NCBI GenBank assembly: GCA_019311105.1 | Contig: JAFDDA010000084.1 | Span: 1 to 41,846, forward strand | Reading direction: 5' to 3' | DNA from: Deltaproteobacteria bacterium | GTDB taxonomy: Bacteria; Myxococcota_A; UBA9160; JAFDDA01 | DNA length: 41,846 nucleotides | Part shown: positions 7,739 to 16,754 of the stretch, piece by piece | Position numbering within the stretch: the stretch's first letter is position 1 | Layout: the number at the start of each line of letters is the position of its first letter | Notes under the pieces: generated by a model | The model's input: only the letters and a program-made list of their open reading frames with translations | Database searches by the model: none | What the model was told of the DNA's origin: nothing | Position numbers and translations under genes: made by a program

Positions 7739-8509
7739 TCACTTCGGAGGCATGCGGATGCCGCCATCGACCCGCAGCGTTTCGCCGTTCATGTAGTCGT
7801 TGGTGATGCACTCGGCGACCATGGAGGCGAGCTCGCTGGCGTAGCCCAGGCGCTTCGGGAAGAGCACGTTCTGCCCAAGGTTCGCCTTGAACTTGTCCGA
7901 GCCTTCGCCGGAGCCGTAGATCGGTGTGTCGATCAGGCCCGGGGCGATGCAGTTCACGCGGATGCCGATGGCCGACAGGTCGCGCGCCACCGGGAGCGTG
8001 AGCCCGACGATGCCACCCTTCGAGGCCGAATACGCCGCCTGGCCGATCTGGCCGTCGAACGCAGCCACGGAGGCGATGTTCACGATGGCGCCGCGCTGAC
8101 CGTCGCTATCGACGGGCTCCTGCTGCGACATCGCGGCCGCCGCGAGGCGCAGGCAGTTGAAGCTGCCGACCAGGTTGACGCGCAGCACGATCTCGAACTG
8201 CTCGAGGGGGAAGGGCTTGCCTTCCCGGTTGACCGTGCGGTTCGCGTTGCCGATGCCCGCGCCGTTCACGAGCGCGCGCAACGGGCCGAGGCCCTTGGCC
8301 GCAGCGATGGCGGCCTCGACCTGATCGGTGTCGGCGACGTCCGTCTTCACGAACTCGCCCTTCAGCTCGGCCGCGACGGCTTTGCCCTTTTCTTCATTGA
8401 GGTCCGCGATCACCGGCTTTGCGCCGAGGAGGGAGAGACGGCGTGCGCTCGCCTCCCCGATCCCCGAAGCCCCGCCCGTGACGATGACCGATGCGCCTTC
8501 GAGATCCAT
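7739..8509 (-). CDS. SDR, 3-hydroxyacyl-CoA dehydrogenase type 2-like
   Basis: A 256-residue short-chain dehydrogenase. The cofactor loop is TGGASGIG at residues 11-18, then ADL, which favours NAD. NGAGIGNA replaces the usual NNAG, NIASVA supplies the serine, and AYSASKGG supplies Tyr and Lys. RVNCIAPGLIDTP and GETLRVDGG close the family pattern. The overall pattern resembles HSD10-type 3-hydroxyacyl-CoA or hydroxysteroid dehydrogenases. Two base pairs separate its ATG from the stop of the upstream thiolase, so the genes are co-transcribed. In this operon it would oxidise the 3-hydroxyacyl-CoA made by the crotonase. Confidence 0.92.
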   Translation of the reverse strand: MDLEGASVIVTGGASGIGEASARRLSLLGAKPVIADLNEEKGKAVAAELKGEFVKTDVADTDQVEAAIAAAKGLGPLRALVNGAGIGNANRTVNREGKPFPLEQFEIVLRVNLVGSFNCLRLAAAAMSQQEPVDSDGQRGAIVNIASVAAFDGQIGQAAYSASKGGIVGLTLPVARDLSAIGIRVNCIAPGLIDTPIYGSGEGSDKFKANLGQNVLFPKRLGYASELASMVAECITNDYMNGETLRVDGGIRMPPK

Positions 8510-8511
8510 CG

Positions 8512-9678
8512 TTAAAGCCTTTCGATGAGGGTCGCGTTGGCCATGCCACCGCCCTCGCACATGACCTGGAGGCCATACTTGCCGCCGGTGCGCTCGAGCT
8601 CGTTGACGAGGGTCGCCATGAGCTTCGTCCCCGAGCCACCGAGCGGGTGGCCGAGGGCGATCGCGCCGCCGTTGACGTTCACCTTGTCCATGTCGGCGCC
8701 CGTCTCCTTCTGCCATGCGAGCACGACGGAGGCGAAGGCCTCGTTCACCTCGAACAGGTCGATCTCGTCGATGGACACGCCCGAGCGCTTCAGGATCTTC
8801 TCCGTGGCCGGGATCGGGCCGGTCAGCATCGTGACCGGGTCCGCGCCGGCAACGGCGAAGGAGTGGAAGCGGGCGCGCGGCTTCAGGCCGAGCTCCTTGG
8901 CCTTCTCGGCGCTCATGATGAGCACCGCCGAGGCGCCGTCACAGATCTGCGAACTGTTGCCCGCCGTGCTCTTGCCGTCCTCCTTGAAGGCGGGGCGCAG
9001 GCCCGCGAGCTTCTCCTTCACGGTCCCGGGGCGGATGCCTTCGTCGACGGTCAGCATCTGGTCCTTGCCGTCCTCGTCGACGTAGGGGGTCGGGATGATC
9101 TCGTTCTTGAAGCGGCCGTCGGCCGTGGCCTTCTCGGCGAGCTGCTGCGAGCGGGCGCCGAAGGCGTCGAGATCCTCACGCGTGAGGCCCCACTGGTCGG
9201 CGATCATGTCGGCGCCGATGCCCTGGGGCGGCAGGCCCGTCTCCTTGTAGCGGTCTTGCATCTCCTGCGGCCAGGGGAAGTCCATGCCCTTCACGACCGA
9301 CGCGCCCATGGGGACCTTGCTCATCACCTCGACGCCCGCCGCGACGACGATGTCGTAGGCACCGGACATGACGCCCTGGGCGGCGAAGTGCATGGCCTGC
9401 TGCGAGCTGCCGCACTGGCGATCGACCGTGGTCGACGGCACCGACTCGGGCCAACCCGCGGCGAGCACGGCGTTGCGGCCGATGTTCAGCGACTGCGGGC
9501 CGACCTGCATCACGCAACCCATCACGACGTCGTCCACCTGGGCCGGGTCGAGGTCGTTGCGCTCGGCGATGGCCTTGAGCACGTGGGCGGCGAGGGCGGC
9601 CGGGTGGGAGTTCGAGAGCTTTCCATTGCGCTTTCCGCCCGGCGTCCGGACGGCATCGACGATCACTGCTTCTTGCAT
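8512..9678 (-). CDS. Acetyl-CoA acetyltransferase (second thiolase)
   Basis: A 388-residue thiolase with the nucleophile motif DRQCGSSQQAMHF, NEAFASVVLAW, GHPLGGSGTKLM and MCEGGGMANA. It begins MQEAVIVDAVRTPGGK, typical of the FadA/steroid thiolase branch. The start is ATG 9678 with AGAGGA upstream. It is only distantly related to the other thiolase in the operon, for example in the nucleophile loop (RQCGSS versus RFCGSG), so the two probably handle different chain lengths or branched intermediates. It directly follows the tetR gene in the same direction and is likely under its control. Confidence 0.94.
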   Translation of the reverse strand: MQEAVIVDAVRTPGGKRNGKLSNSHPAALAAHVLKAIAERNDLDPAQVDDVVMGCVMQVGPQSLNIGRNAVLAAGWPESVPSTTVDRQCGSSQQAMHFAAQGVMSGAYDIVVAAGVEVMSKVPMGASVVKGMDFPWPQEMQDRYKETGLPPQGIGADMIADQWGLTREDLDAFGARSQQLAEKATADGRFKNEIIPTPYVDEDGKDQMLTVDEGIRPGTVKEKLAGLRPAFKEDGKSTAGNSSQICDGASAVLIMSAEKAKELGLKPRARFHSFAVAGADPVTMLTGPIPATEKILKRSGVSIDEIDLFEVNEAFASVVLAWQKETGADMDKVNVNGGAIALGHPLGGSGTKLMATLVNELERTGGKYGLQVMCEGGGMANATLIERL

Positions 9679-9694
9679 CTTGAATCCTCTGCGT

Positions 9695-10336
9695 TCAGGG
9701 GTTGGTGTTCGGTACGGGGCTGTGGAGCGCCCCGAGGACGAAGGAGGTGGCCTGCTCGACGAGGGCGTCGCGCTCGATCCGGTTGCGGTGCACGCACAGC
9801 GCGACGACCGCGAAGATCGCCATCTGGACCATGGTGCGCGCCTGGTCGTTGGAGAGTTCGGGCCGGACGTCGAGCAGCCGGCGGCGGAAGCCATCGCGCA
9901 GCAAGCGCTCGCTGCGCACGAGGGGATGGCGTACGTCGGTCTCGAGGTTGCGCGCCTCGAGCACGTAGCAAGCGTTCATGTCGGCGTTCTCGAGCACGAC
10001 CCGGACGTAGGCGCGCACGAGGCTCTCGAGCGCGGCGTCTGCGCCTTCGGACTCGTCGGCCAGCGCCTCCTTCAGACCGGCGCCGATCCGGACCGCGCCC
10101 TCGCGGATGGCCTCGGCCAGCACATCCTGCTTGGTGGCGAAGTGCGAGTAGACCGCCGTCCCGGCCACACCCGCCGCGTCGCCGATGTCGTTGATCGAGG
10201 TCGCGTGGAAGCCGCGTTCGCGGAAGAGGCGGAGCGCGGCGGAGAAGATGTCGGCACGCCGGGAGGGCCGCCCGCGTCGGGCGGGGGCCTCCGGCGCGCT
10301 TCGCGCCGTTCGGGCTCGGGGGGTGGTGGGGCTCAT
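9695..10336 (-). CDS. TetR-family regulator of the thiolase operon
   Basis: A 213-residue TetR protein. After an arginine- and alanine-rich N-terminal stretch, the helix-turn-helix runs at about residues 27-70 and includes TSINDIGDAAGVAGTAVYSH. The C-terminal domain is of ordinary length. The ATG at 10336 is preferred over a GTG at 10363, because the latter would lie within the likely operator. It is transcribed ahead of thiolase, SDR, crotonase and thiolase, 16 bp from the first, and divergently from the CrtC-like/P450 pair. It may therefore control both sides. Acyl-CoA ligands are common for such regulators; that is inference. Confidence 0.9.
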   Translation of the reverse strand: MSPTTPRARTARSAPEAPARRGRPSRRADIFSAALRLFRERGFHATSINDIGDAAGVAGTAVYSHFATKQDVLAEAIREGAVRIGAGLKEALADESEGADAALESLVRAYVRVVLENADMNACYVLEARNLETDVRHPLVRSERLLRDGFRRRLLDVRPELSNDQARTMVQMAIFAVVALCVHRNRIERDALVEQATSFVLGALHSPVPNTNP

Positions 10337-10352
10337 GGGAACGCCTATTATC

Positions 10353-10366
10353 TTAGTCTGCACTCA
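10353..10366. promoter_or_regulatory. Candidate TetR operator in the divergent gap
   Basis: A 14-bp imperfect palindrome TTAGT-CTGC-ACTCA in the 61-bp gap between tetR (minus) and the CrtC-like gene (plus). Four of five half-site pairs match. Position and symmetry suit a shared repressor site. It is short, so chance is possible. Confidence 0.3.
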
Positions 10367-10397
10367 GAAAAGCGCAAACCACCTGTGGAGGCCCCCC

Positions 10398-11315
10398 TTG
10401 GCGAAGATCGTCGGCAACCTGACCCCCGAAGACGACGGCCTGCACCCGCTCGGCCCCGAAGAGAACTTCAACGAGAGCATGTACTTCAACTTCTTCGACC
10501 CCGCGCAGGCGGTCGGGGGGTTCGTGCGCCTCGGCAATCGCGCCAACGAGGGGCAGGCGGAGATGACCGTCTGCCTCTTCCTCCAGGATGGGCGCGTCCT
10601 GTTCGCGTTCAAGCGGGCCAAGATCGACCACAACGATGCCTTCGATGCCGGCGGTCTGCAGTTCGAAGTGATCGAGCCGACCGAGAAGCTTCGCACCACC
10701 TATGAGGGTGGGGTCATCGTGCTCGACAACCCGAAGGAACTGTCCGACCCGAGCCGAGCATTCCGCGAAAGCCCGCGGCGGCGCATCTCCCTCGACCTCC
10801 TGCACGAGGCGTGTGGCCCGATGTATGGCCAGACCCACGACAAGGCTGAGACCGGCCGGTCGGCCGACGACCAATTCGCCAAGGCGCACTACGAGCAACA
10901 CATGCGCGTGACGGGCGCGATCGACCTCGGTGAGGGCGAGACGCTCGAGATCGCGGGCTACGGCCTGCGCGATCACTCCTGGGGCCCGCGCTACTGGCAG
11001 GCCGTCGAGCAGTACGAGTGGCTCACCGTACGCCACGGTGGCGTGATCATCCGCGACGGCGAGCTCATCCCCGTCGTTGCCGCCGAGATCGAAGCCGAAT
11101 ACGAGAGCAACGGCCTCTATCACCGCTCGCTCGTGGTGAAGATCGAAACCAAGGATGGCGAGACCCACGAGATCCGCGGCGTCGTGAAGGGATTCATTCC
11201 GCTCCGGAACCGCCGCGCTGGCCTCACGACCCACATCGGCGAAGGCATGACCGAGTGGACCTTCGGCGATCGCACGGGCTACGGCTTGTCGGAATTCTTG
11301 CGGCAGATCGAGTAG
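10398..11315 (+). CDS. CrtC/AttH-like lipocalin-fold protein of unknown function
   Basis: A 305-residue protein. The most telling motif is YGLRDHSWGPRYW at about residues 190-205, typical of a family related to carotenoid hydratase (CrtC) and AttH. Members are common in actinobacterial and proteobacterial lipid or steroid gene clusters and have no settled function. There is no signal peptide. The start is TTG 10398 with GGAG seven bases upstream; the first internal ATG would remove about 30 conserved-looking residues. It is 18 bp from the following P450 gene, so the two form an operon divergent from tetR. A role in modifying or binding a terpenoid or lipid with the P450 is inference. Confidence 0.75.
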   Translation: MAKIVGNLTPEDDGLHPLGPEENFNESMYFNFFDPAQAVGGFVRLGNRANEGQAEMTVCLFLQDGRVLFAFKRAKIDHNDAFDAGGLQFEVIEPTEKLRTTYEGGVIVLDNPKELSDPSRAFRESPRRRISLDLLHEACGPMYGQTHDKAETGRSADDQFAKAHYEQHMRVTGAIDLGEGETLEIAGYGLRDHSWGPRYWQAVEQYEWLTVRHGGVIIRDGELIPVVAAEIEAEYESNGLYHRSLVVKIETKDGETHEIRGVVKGFIPLRNRRAGLTTHIGEGMTEWTFGDRTGYGLSEFLRQIE

Positions 11316-11333
11316 AGCCGCCACGGGAGGCGC

Positions 11334-12583
11334 ATGACCGTCGATTTCGATCCCCTGGCGGATGACTGGAACCAGGATCCCTATCCGATCTATCGCGAGC
11401 TCCGCGACCACGCGCCCGTCCACTACGCCCACGGGTCCGAGCAGTTCGTCCTGACGCGATTCAACGATGTCGAGTACGCGTTGGAGACGCCGGAGATCTT
11501 CTCTTCGAACATGGATCGAAGCCGGATCTCGGCCGAGTCGACCCGCGGGCCCGCCGGCGAGGCACGCTTTGCGGGCCGTACGGTCTGGCGCATGGGGCTC
11601 GAGGGCTCGGTGGAAAGAAGTCCCGGCACCTGATCGGAGAGGACGGCGAGACCCACGCCACCATGCGCGCGATCGTGGACCGCGGCTTCACGCCCCGCCG
11701 GTTGGCCCGCTGGGAGGCCCGCGCTCAGGAGTTGGCCGCGGCCGCTGTCGCCGGCTTCCGCTCGAATGCGCGCTTCGACGTGGTGGCGGATCTGGCCGTC
11801 CCGATCCCGATGACGATCATCGCGGAGATGCTCGGCGTCGAGAACGATCGGCTGGCCGACTTCAAGAGCTGGAGCGACACACTCATCAGCACCGCGACGG
11901 GCTCGAGCCGCGAAACGGACGGGGGCCGCGCTCTGATCGGCGCGCTGGGCGATCTCCGGAGCTACCTGAGGCCGATCCTCCGCGCTCGCCGCGCCGAACC
12001 GTCCGACGATCTCATCAGCGTCCTCGTGGCCACCGAAGGCGAGTCGGACCTGACCGATCTCGAAATCCATCTGTTCATCGTCCTGCTTCTCCTCGCAGGC
12101 AACGAAACCACGAGCCAGCTGATCGGGAGCACGGTCGACGCGTTGCTTCGCCACCCGGCCGACCTCGCGAGGGTCGAAGCGGACCCGAGCCTGGTTCCGG
12201 AGGTTCTCGAAGAGGTCCTGCGCTGGGAATGCCCCGCCCAGATGGTCCCGCGTCAAGCTGCTGAAGATGTGGAGATGCACGGCATCAAGATCCCGAAGGG
12301 CGCCCAGGTCGCCCTGATGATCGGGGCGGCGAACCGCGACGAACGTCGCTTCCCCGACCCGGACCGCTTCGACATCTCGCGTGCGGACAAAGGCCACATC
12401 GCGTTCTCGGCCGGCCCTCACTATTGCCTGGGCGCCTCGCTCGCACGGCTGGAGGCCAGGGCGGCGATCGATGCACTGCTGCCCGAACTCGGCCGTTGGG
12501 AGCGCGTCGACGAGACACGCGAGTACGTGAACTCGTTCGTCGTGCGAGGGCTGACGCGCCTCGAGCTGCGCGCTCGCCGCTGA
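11334..12583 (+). pseudogene. Cytochrome P450 interrupted by a frameshift
   Basis: Two reading frames together make one P450 of about 416 residues. The first, 11334-11633, has the N-terminus (DPLADDWNQDPYPIYREL) and stops at TGA 11631-11633. The second is open from well upstream of 11663 to 12583. It contains LIGEDGETHATMRAIVDRGF, the I-helix AGNETTSQ, the K-helix EEVLRW and the haem loop FSAGPHYCLG. The shift lies near 11600-11630 and equals loss of one base (or gain of two). All P450 core motifs are otherwise intact, so the damage is recent or a sequence error. GGGAGG precedes the ATG. No canonical slippery heptamer is seen at the junction. Confidence 0.82.
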
Positions 12584-12596
12584 TCCGGCCTGCCGT

Positions 12597-13451
12597 CTAC
12601 GCCGCGACCATCACATCGCGAAGCGTCGTTCTGCGAAGCCGTCGGTAGGCTCGGTATGCACGAATGAACGAGCCCGTCACGAAGGCGCCCGCCGCCTCGG
12701 CGGCGAAGGCGGGCCGCGTGCGCAACATCTCGTAGTGTGCGCCGAGGCGCGGGTGCCGTTCGAGCGGGTAGCCGGCCAGATCCAGGCGGTGCACCGAGAT
12801 GAACCACGCGATTTCGAGCAGTGAGATGCGGTCACCGAGCAGCCAGGGGGCTTCGGCGAGGCGCGCATCGAGGCGCGCGAAGGCCCCGCCGAAGGCTTCT
12901 GCGGCGGCGCGTCCTTCGTCGTCGGGGATGCCGATCTCCGCAAACCGACGCCACCATGCGATCTCCTTGTCTCGCTTGGGGTCGGGTGCACCTTGATTGG
13001 CGTAGCGCTCCAGGGTCTTCGGAGACTTCGCAACCAACGAAGCCGGGAACAGGAAGCCCATGGTGATCGTGCGCAGCTCCATGTGAAGGCTGTCCTCGAG
13101 GTCGAGGGATTCACGGGCGACGCTTCGTTCGTGATCGGTCTGGGGAAGGTAGGGTTCGGCCGGCGACGGCACGTGATCGTCGAGATATTCGAGGATGTCG
13201 TTGCTCTCGACGTGGACGACCCCGTCGTGGACGAGCACCGGCACGACGCCCCGCGGGTTGATGCCCAGGAACCAGGGTGTCACGTGCTTCTGGCGAGCGA
13301 GGTCGACCGGGTGGCTCTCCCAGGGGATCTGCTTCTCGCGCAGGAGGATGCGGACCTTCTGGGAGCAGGACGAATCCGAGAAGTGGAGCAGGTGGATGCC
13401 TTTCCAGTTTCGGACCTCCGACGTTCGGATCTGATCGTCTGCGATCTGCAT
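12597..13451 (-). CDS. Glutathione S-transferase family protein
   Basis: A 284-residue GST. The thioredoxin-like N-terminal domain starts near residue 18 with the active-site segment SDSSCSQKVRILL. NPRGVVPVLVHDG holds the cis-proline, and VESNDILEYLDD the glutathione-binding Glu-Ser pair. An all-helical C-terminal domain follows and ends in an unusual arginine-rich tail (RAYRAYRRLRR). It would conjugate glutathione to electrophiles or act as a lyase or peroxidase. The start ATG 13451 has GGAA upstream. It is divergent from the M23 peptidase gene with 46 bp between starts, and convergent with the P450 across 13 bp. Confidence 0.9.
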   Translation of the reverse strand: MQIADDQIRTSEVRNWKGIHLLHFSDSSCSQKVRILLREKQIPWESHPVDLARQKHVTPWFLGINPRGVVPVLVHDGVVHVESNDILEYLDDHVPSPAEPYLPQTDHERSVARESLDLEDSLHMELRTITMGFLFPASLVAKSPKTLERYANQGAPDPKRDKEIAWWRRFAEIGIPDDEGRAAAEAFGGAFARLDARLAEAPWLLGDRISLLEIAWFISVHRLDLAGYPLERHPRLGAHYEMLRTRPAFAAEAAGAFVTGSFIRAYRAYRRLRRTTLRDVMVAA

Positions 13452-13497
13452 ATCGGGTTCCTTCTCGGCCCGGACGCGGCTCCGTTATCCTACCTCT

Positions 13498-14688
13498 GTG
13501 CCCGCCGTCTTCCTCCTGATCGCCGCCTTGTTGGTTCCGCTCCCTTCCGCGGCCGAGCCCGTCGCGTCGGCCTCGCCGGAAACGACGACGCCCGACTCGC
13601 CCACGGCTGCGGAGGAACGCGGCGAGCTCGCACGTCAATCCTGCCTCGAGGCCGTCGCGCATTCGATTCGCCTGCACCAGCTCGACCCCGCGTCCGTGGA
13701 TGCCGACGCGATCTGCGAGGCCACCGCAGAGGGAGCCGCGGAGGGCGTGCCGCGCCGCACGCTGGCCGACGAGATATCGAGTGAGATCCGGAAGGCCCGG
13801 CTGCCCTTCGCCAAGCCTGGTGCGCGCCACGATCGCGGTGCTCGCTACAGCCTTCCCTACGAAGTGTGGATGCCACGGATGCTTTCGCAGGCTTCCGGCG
13901 GCCCGACCCACAACACACCGGACAACTACCACGCCCTCGACTTCTTGATACCCACCGGGCGGAAGGTCCTGGCGGCTCGCGCAGGCAGGGTGGTGGCCGT
14001 GGTCGATGGCGCGCCCGAGGACTCCGCGGAGCCACACAGTGGTAACACCGTCACCGTTCTGCACGAGGACGACACCTGGGCGGTCTACGCCCACCTGAAA
14101 GCAGGCCCCGTCCTCGAAGAGGGCCAACGCGTGCGGCGTGGCCAATGGATCGCCAACAGCGGGAACTCGGGCTCGTCGAAAACGCCGCACCTGCATCTCG
14201 TCGTGCAACGGATGGTGGCTTCGGGCGAGGTGGAATCGGTCCAGATCCGCTTCGGCCAATCCGGCACTGAAGGGAACCGACTCGAATCGGGAAGACATTG
14301 GGGTGGGAGTCCGCCGCCCAAGCGGCAGTTGCACGTCTACATCGACGGCCAACGCAGCCGACCCAACCGACCGATCGCCGTGGGCTACGGGTCGCGGCTG
14401 AAAGTTCGCGTCGAACTCGTGCAACTCGGCGGCTCCCCGACCGACGTCACCACGAACCCGCGCGTTCACTACGAGACAATGACCCTGTGGAACCTCCACA
14501 GCCCCGAGCCGGGCCAGCTCGTGGTCGAACCCGTCCCCGAGATCGAGGGGCGCCACGTCAAGAAGGCGCTGCCGCTCCTGAACCAGGCGGAGGGGATGGT
14601 CATCATCTACTACGGCGTCCCGCGCGACCCGGACTACGGCATGGAGCGGGTTCCCTTCCAGGTGTTCCCCGCAACGCCCAGCTCCTGA
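13498..14688 (+). CDS. Exported M23-family metallopeptidase
   Basis: A 396-residue protein with a signal peptide at residues 1-19 (PAVFLLIAALLVPLPSAAE). The LytM/M23 domain spans about 140-240. Zinc-ligand motifs are H145-A-L-D148, then YAHL (His199), and H231-L-H233. The first motif lacks the usual Gly (HxGxD) but keeps His and Asp. The C-terminal 150 residues form a beta-rich region with no motif I recognise. It probably cuts peptidoglycan cross-bridges in the periplasm or acts as an amidase activator. The start is GTG 13498, needed to include the signal peptide. It is followed 32 bp later by a membrane-anchored protein gene. Confidence 0.88.
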   Translation: MPAVFLLIAALLVPLPSAAEPVASASPETTTPDSPTAAEERGELARQSCLEAVAHSIRLHQLDPASVDADAICEATAEGAAEGVPRRTLADEISSEIRKARLPFAKPGARHDRGARYSLPYEVWMPRMLSQASGGPTHNTPDNYHALDFLIPTGRKVLAARAGRVVAVVDGAPEDSAEPHSGNTVTVLHEDDTWAVYAHLKAGPVLEEGQRVRRGQWIANSGNSGSSKTPHLHLVVQRMVASGEVESVQIRFGQSGTEGNRLESGRHWGGSPPPKRQLHVYIDGQRSRPNRPIAVGYGSRLKVRVELVQLGGSPTDVTTNPRVHYETMTLWNLHSPEPGQLVVEPVPEIEGRHVKKALPLLNQAEGMVIIYYGVPRDPDYGMERVPFQVFPATPSS

Positions 14689-14720
14689 AGACGCACTAAC
14701 CTCCCGAGAGGGGGTGGGGC

Positions 14721-15389
14721 ATGCGCGTCTTCTTTCGCACCGTATTCTGGCTTGGCATGTCGGCGCTCGTGGCCGTGGCCGCGCTCGCGGGCTACGGCGT
14801 GATCCGGGGGCACGTCTCCGACGAGATCCTGCGCGGCCGCCTCGCGCTTCTGGCGCGGGACTACGAGGTGCTGCACGAACGGTACGAGGCGGCGATCGCG
14901 CGCACCGCCGTGACCGAGCTGCGTGTCGCAGACGGGCGGCTCTCCGTCGTCGTGCGCGGCGTCGAAGGCGAGCTGCGCGAGATCGAGACCCCGTACGACC
15001 CGACCAAGGAGATCTACGTCGATTACGCCGTCATGGACGGCCGCTTGTTCGTGCGGCGCGTCTTTGCCGAGGACGTGGCGCCGCGGGAGGGTGTGCTCGT
15101 GGACCCGTCTCTCCTGGCCATCGATTGGGACGAGGCCCGAGCGGCGCACGGGAAGGCGGCCTATCGGACCCTGGCCGACGGAAGCTGGATCGTGACTGTC
15201 ACCGGTGGCGGCTCGCTCGGCCTGGCCCCGGCGCCCGATGCGCCCGTGCCCCTCTCTCCGCCGCCTGCGCTGAGGCGCTTCGAGCCGGTCGGGGCCGACG
15301 TCGACGCGCACCTCGCAGAGCTTCGCCCGGTCGAGGTCTGGCAGGTCGTCCGCCGCAGCTTCGCCGGGCCCGACGAGGCCCTCGACTGA
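14721..15389 (+). CDS. Membrane-anchored hypothetical protein
   Basis: A 222-residue protein with one N-terminal membrane helix at about residues 6-28, then a short coiled-coil-like stretch (ILRGRLALLARDYEVLHERYEAA, interrupted here only by description). The rest is a soluble domain predicted to lie in the periplasm, ending in a Pro-rich linker and a short tail. I do not recognise the fold. The ATG at 14721 follows a G-rich ribosome site. It lies 32 bp after the M23 peptidase gene in the same direction, which suggests a shared cell-envelope role. Confidence 0.75.
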   Translation: MRVFFRTVFWLGMSALVAVAALAGYGVIRGHVSDEILRGRLALLARDYEVLHERYEAAIARTAVTELRVADGRLSVVVRGVEGELREIETPYDPTKEIYVDYAVMDGRLFVRRVFAEDVAPREGVLVDPSLLAIDWDEARAAHGKAAYRTLADGSWIVTVTGGGSLGLAPAPDAPVPLSPPPALRRFEPVGADVDAHLAELRPVEVWQVVRRSFAGPDEALD

Positions 15390-15459
15390 AGCCACCGCGA
15401 TTCAAGCAATCCGGAGCGCCGCGGCGTAGAATCGTCGTTCCAGCCACCCGGAGGATTCC

Positions 15460-16056
15460 ATGAGCCTCACCGACCTCGTTCGCTCCGACGCCAAGATCCT
15501 CGAGATCGCCCAGCATCTCGATTCGCTCTCGCACGACGAGCGCCTGGCCGAATGCCAGAGCCTCTCCGGCCCCGATCAGAAGCAGCTCTTTCGGAAGGCC
15601 GCCGATTCACCGCCCGTCGACTTCGAGTTTTTCGTTCCGGCGGGCACGCCGCCGCTGACCCAGGTGATCCACCACGGGAAGAACAGCCAGCCGGCCTTCC
15701 GGAACTTCCAGAAGCGCTGGTGCAAGCCCGTCGACCGCGAGGGCGAACTCTACGGCTACAACGAGACCGCCGTACGGCCGCTCATCGGCCCGGGCTACTT
15801 CGTCGCCCACCAGACCGAGAACGAGGGGCGCGACCCGCGCGGTGCGATCGTCGTCGACTACTTCATGACGACGCCCGAGGGCGGGAAGGCACCGGGATGG
15901 CCCGCCATCAAGCCCAACTCGAGCGGCCTCCAACGCTTCATCTACAACAACACGCGCGACTACATGCGGCGCGTCTCCGCTCACGTCTCCATCGGCGAAG
16001 CCCATCGCATGGAGAAGCAGGTGATGGGCTGGTTCATCCTCTGTCGAGAAGACTGA
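15460..16056 (+). CDS. Conserved-looking hypothetical protein
   Basis: A 198-residue soluble protein without signal or membrane segments. It contains a proline- and aromatic-rich core (FFVPAGTPPLTQVIHHGKN, RNFQKRWCKP, GPGYFVAH) and ends MGWFILCRED. The composition is that of a real folded protein, and GGAGGA precedes the ATG. I cannot assign a family. It is followed 16 bp later by the DsbA-family isomerase gene and may be co-transcribed with it. Confidence 0.7.
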   Translation: MSLTDLVRSDAKILEIAQHLDSLSHDERLAECQSLSGPDQKQLFRKAADSPPVDFEFFVPAGTPPLTQVIHHGKNSQPAFRNFQKRWCKPVDREGELYGYNETAVRPLIGPGYFVAHQTENEGRDPRGAIVVDYFMTTPEGGKAPGWPAIKPNSSGLQRFIYNNTRDYMRRVSAHVSIGEAHRMEKQVMGWFILCRED

Positions 16057-16072
16057 GCACGCGCCGGCCACC

Positions 16073-16669
16073 GTGGGCGAATTGGAAGAGCTGAAGCTCT
16101 ACTACGACTACAAGAGCCCGTACGCCTTCCTGGCGGTCGAGCCCGCGCTTGCACTCCCTGATCGTTACCGCGTCTACATCCGTTGGCGCCCGTTCCAGCT
16201 GCGCATCAAGGGCAAGGGCCAGCGCAGCGTCTACTCGGAATGGAAGGCGCGCTACTCCTACATGGATGCGCGGCGCTGGGCGAACCGGCGCGGCGGCTTC
16301 AAGATCATGGGACCGCTGAAGGTCTACGACACGACGCCGGCGCTGATCGGTGGCTTGTTTGCCGAGCGCGAGGGATTCTTCCCGGAGTACACGAAGGAAG
16401 CCTTTGCGCGCTTCTTCGAGCGGCGCCTCGAGCTGGATCTCGTCGGAGAGGTGGCGGCCCTGGTCACCGAGTGCGGCGGCGACAGCAAAGCCTATCTCGC
16501 CTATGCGGCCGACGAGGGGCTGCAGGAGCTCGAAGCCTCCATCGACGAGGCCCACGAAGACGAGGTGTTCGGCGTGCCGATCTTCGTGCTGCGGGGTGAG
16601 AAGTTCTGGGGGCACGACCGCATTCCGCTACTCGAAGAGCGGATGACGGAGCTGGGACTGCGCGGCTGA
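16073..16669 (+). CDS. DsbA-family 2-hydroxychromene-2-carboxylate isomerase-like protein
   Basis: A 198-residue protein of the kappa-GST/HCCA-isomerase branch of the DsbA fold. The N-terminal YYDYKSPYAFLA has Ser at the position of the catalytic residue in place of a CXXC pair. The C-terminal FGVPIFVLRGEKFWGHDRI is typical of this family. Members isomerise glutathione adducts of aromatic ring-cleavage products, but many act on unknown substrates. The start is GTG 16073; a TTG at 16082 is an alternative. Its final codons and stop lie in the first unit of a 33-bp tandem repeat. Confidence 0.82.
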   Translation: MGELEELKLYYDYKSPYAFLAVEPALALPDRYRVYIRWRPFQLRIKGKGQRSVYSEWKARYSYMDARRWANRRGGFKIMGPLKVYDTTPALIGGLFAEREGFFPEYTKEAFARFFERRLELDLVGEVAALVTECGGDSKAYLAYAADEGLQELEASIDEAHEDEVFGVPIFVLRGEKFWGHDRIPLLEERMTELGLRG

Positions 16670-16754
16670 CTACGCTGTGGACTCGGCTGACTGCGCGGCT
16701 GACTACGCTGCGAACTCGGCGGACTGCGCGGCTGACTACGCTGCGAACTCAGCG
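16656..16754. repeat. Three 33-bp tandem repeats across a convergent gene junction
   Basis: Units are 16656-16688, 16689-16721 and 16722-16754. Unit 2 and unit 3 differ at one base; unit 1 differs from unit 2 at about three. Each contains GACTGCGCGGCTGACTACG, so each repeats the TGA stop of the isomerase gene. The array starts inside the isomerase 3' end and finishes over the stop codon of the opposing MDR gene (16749-16751). There are no spacers. Confidence 0.92.

Noticed and set aside
11605..11635. Programmed -1 frameshift in the second P450
   Set aside because: The direction fits -1, but there is no X XXY YYZ slippery heptamer in frame and P450s are not known to use one; a simple indel is more likely.
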